Below, piece after piece: positions 28,930 to 29,006 of a DNA stretch of 29,006 nt. Location: positions 1-29,006 of the forward strand of contig CAAFZH010000035.1 of NCBI GenBank assembly GCA_900767495.1, written 5' to 3'. Source of the DNA: Clostridia bacterium. GTDB taxonomy: Bacteria; Bacillota; Clostridia; Christensenellales; Borkfalkiaceae. The translations under genes and the position numbers were made by a program. Position 1 is the stretch's first letter. Each line of letters begins with the position of its first letter. Below the pieces are notes generated by a model, which saw nothing but the letters and a program-made list of their open reading frames with translations, made no database searches and had not been told where the DNA came from.

Positions 28930-29006
28930 CACGACGTATTGAGCGCAGACAAATATCCCACTCATTTTTTACGTCATATTGAGCGTAAGCGAAATATCCC
29001 ACGACC
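28930..29006 (-). repeat. Dispersed repeat module B, two copies in tandem
   Basis: Reverse-oriented module B at 28971-29006 (running to the window edge) matches the copies at 7095, 13111 and 15744. A diverged second copy at 28930-28961 reads, on the minus strand, GTGGGATATTTGTCTGCGCT and then CAATACGTCGTG. The end of the element may continue outside the window. Confidence 0.8.

Overview
This 29 kb window looks like chromosome of an endospore-forming, anaerobic, fermentative member of the Clostridia. The reasons are a SpoIIID regulator, an AdhE-type alcohol dehydrogenase, a clostridial-type [FeFe] hydrogenase with [2Fe-2S] partner proteins, COG1313 and Mrp iron-sulfur proteins, and a NadD-YqeK fusion. 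A gut Christensenellales-like lineage is a guess, not a result. Coding density is high, with mixed strands. There are no rRNAs, tRNAs, CRISPR arrays, prophage or transposase genes. The long non-coding stretches are mostly built from a dispersed palindromic repeat family.

Region 1 (1-5300, +): the end of adhE, an APH-fold kinase, two small [2Fe-2S] thioredoxin-like proteins, a group C-like (sensory, PAS-carrying) [FeFe] hydrogenase and a SpoIIE/PP2C-type phosphatase, all tightly spaced. This reads as an H2/redox-sensing signalling cassette behind a fermentation gene, with a kinase and a phosphatase as candidate output. Region 2 (5300-8070): a gene remnant, an AraC-GyrI-like regulator divergent from a small lipoprotein, a repeat block, and a COG1313 radical SAM protein. 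Region 3 (8095-11605): metK with an HD hydrolase, an unknown membrane protein, a YihY/BrkB protein and spoIIID. Region 4 (11626-15671): a membrane-anchored, histone-H1-like protein with DUF1508 domains, a repeat block, an unknown membrane protein, then nadD-yqeK and rsfS. Region 5 (15690-19785): repeats, an orphan PqqD-like protein, and the minus-strand series dnaA, mnmG and a 54-aa ORF. Region 6 (19786-22638, +): recF, mrp and a DUF1461 membrane protein, divergent from dnaA across a 26-bp tandem repeat; dnaN is not between them. Region 7 (22643-25321): an ECF sigma factor, an RsgI-like anti-sigma factor and a lipoprotein, with one shared two-block promoter motif. Region 8 (25363-28775, -): DUF5685, a degenerate J-domain protein with a Cys-rich tail, a membrane protein and rlmD, behind a strong promoter.

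Four themes stand out. (a) The sensory-hydrogenase cassette. (b) A recurring promoter design in which a -10 box sits 6-7 nt before an ATG with no Shine-Dalgarno, predicting leaderless mRNAs (araC, COG1313, nadD, the ECF sigma gene). (c) Overlapping divergent promoters, including a perfect pair that shares one -35 box. (d) A modular palindromic repeat family with a compensatory base change. Everything here comes from reading the sequence by eye; no database search was run.
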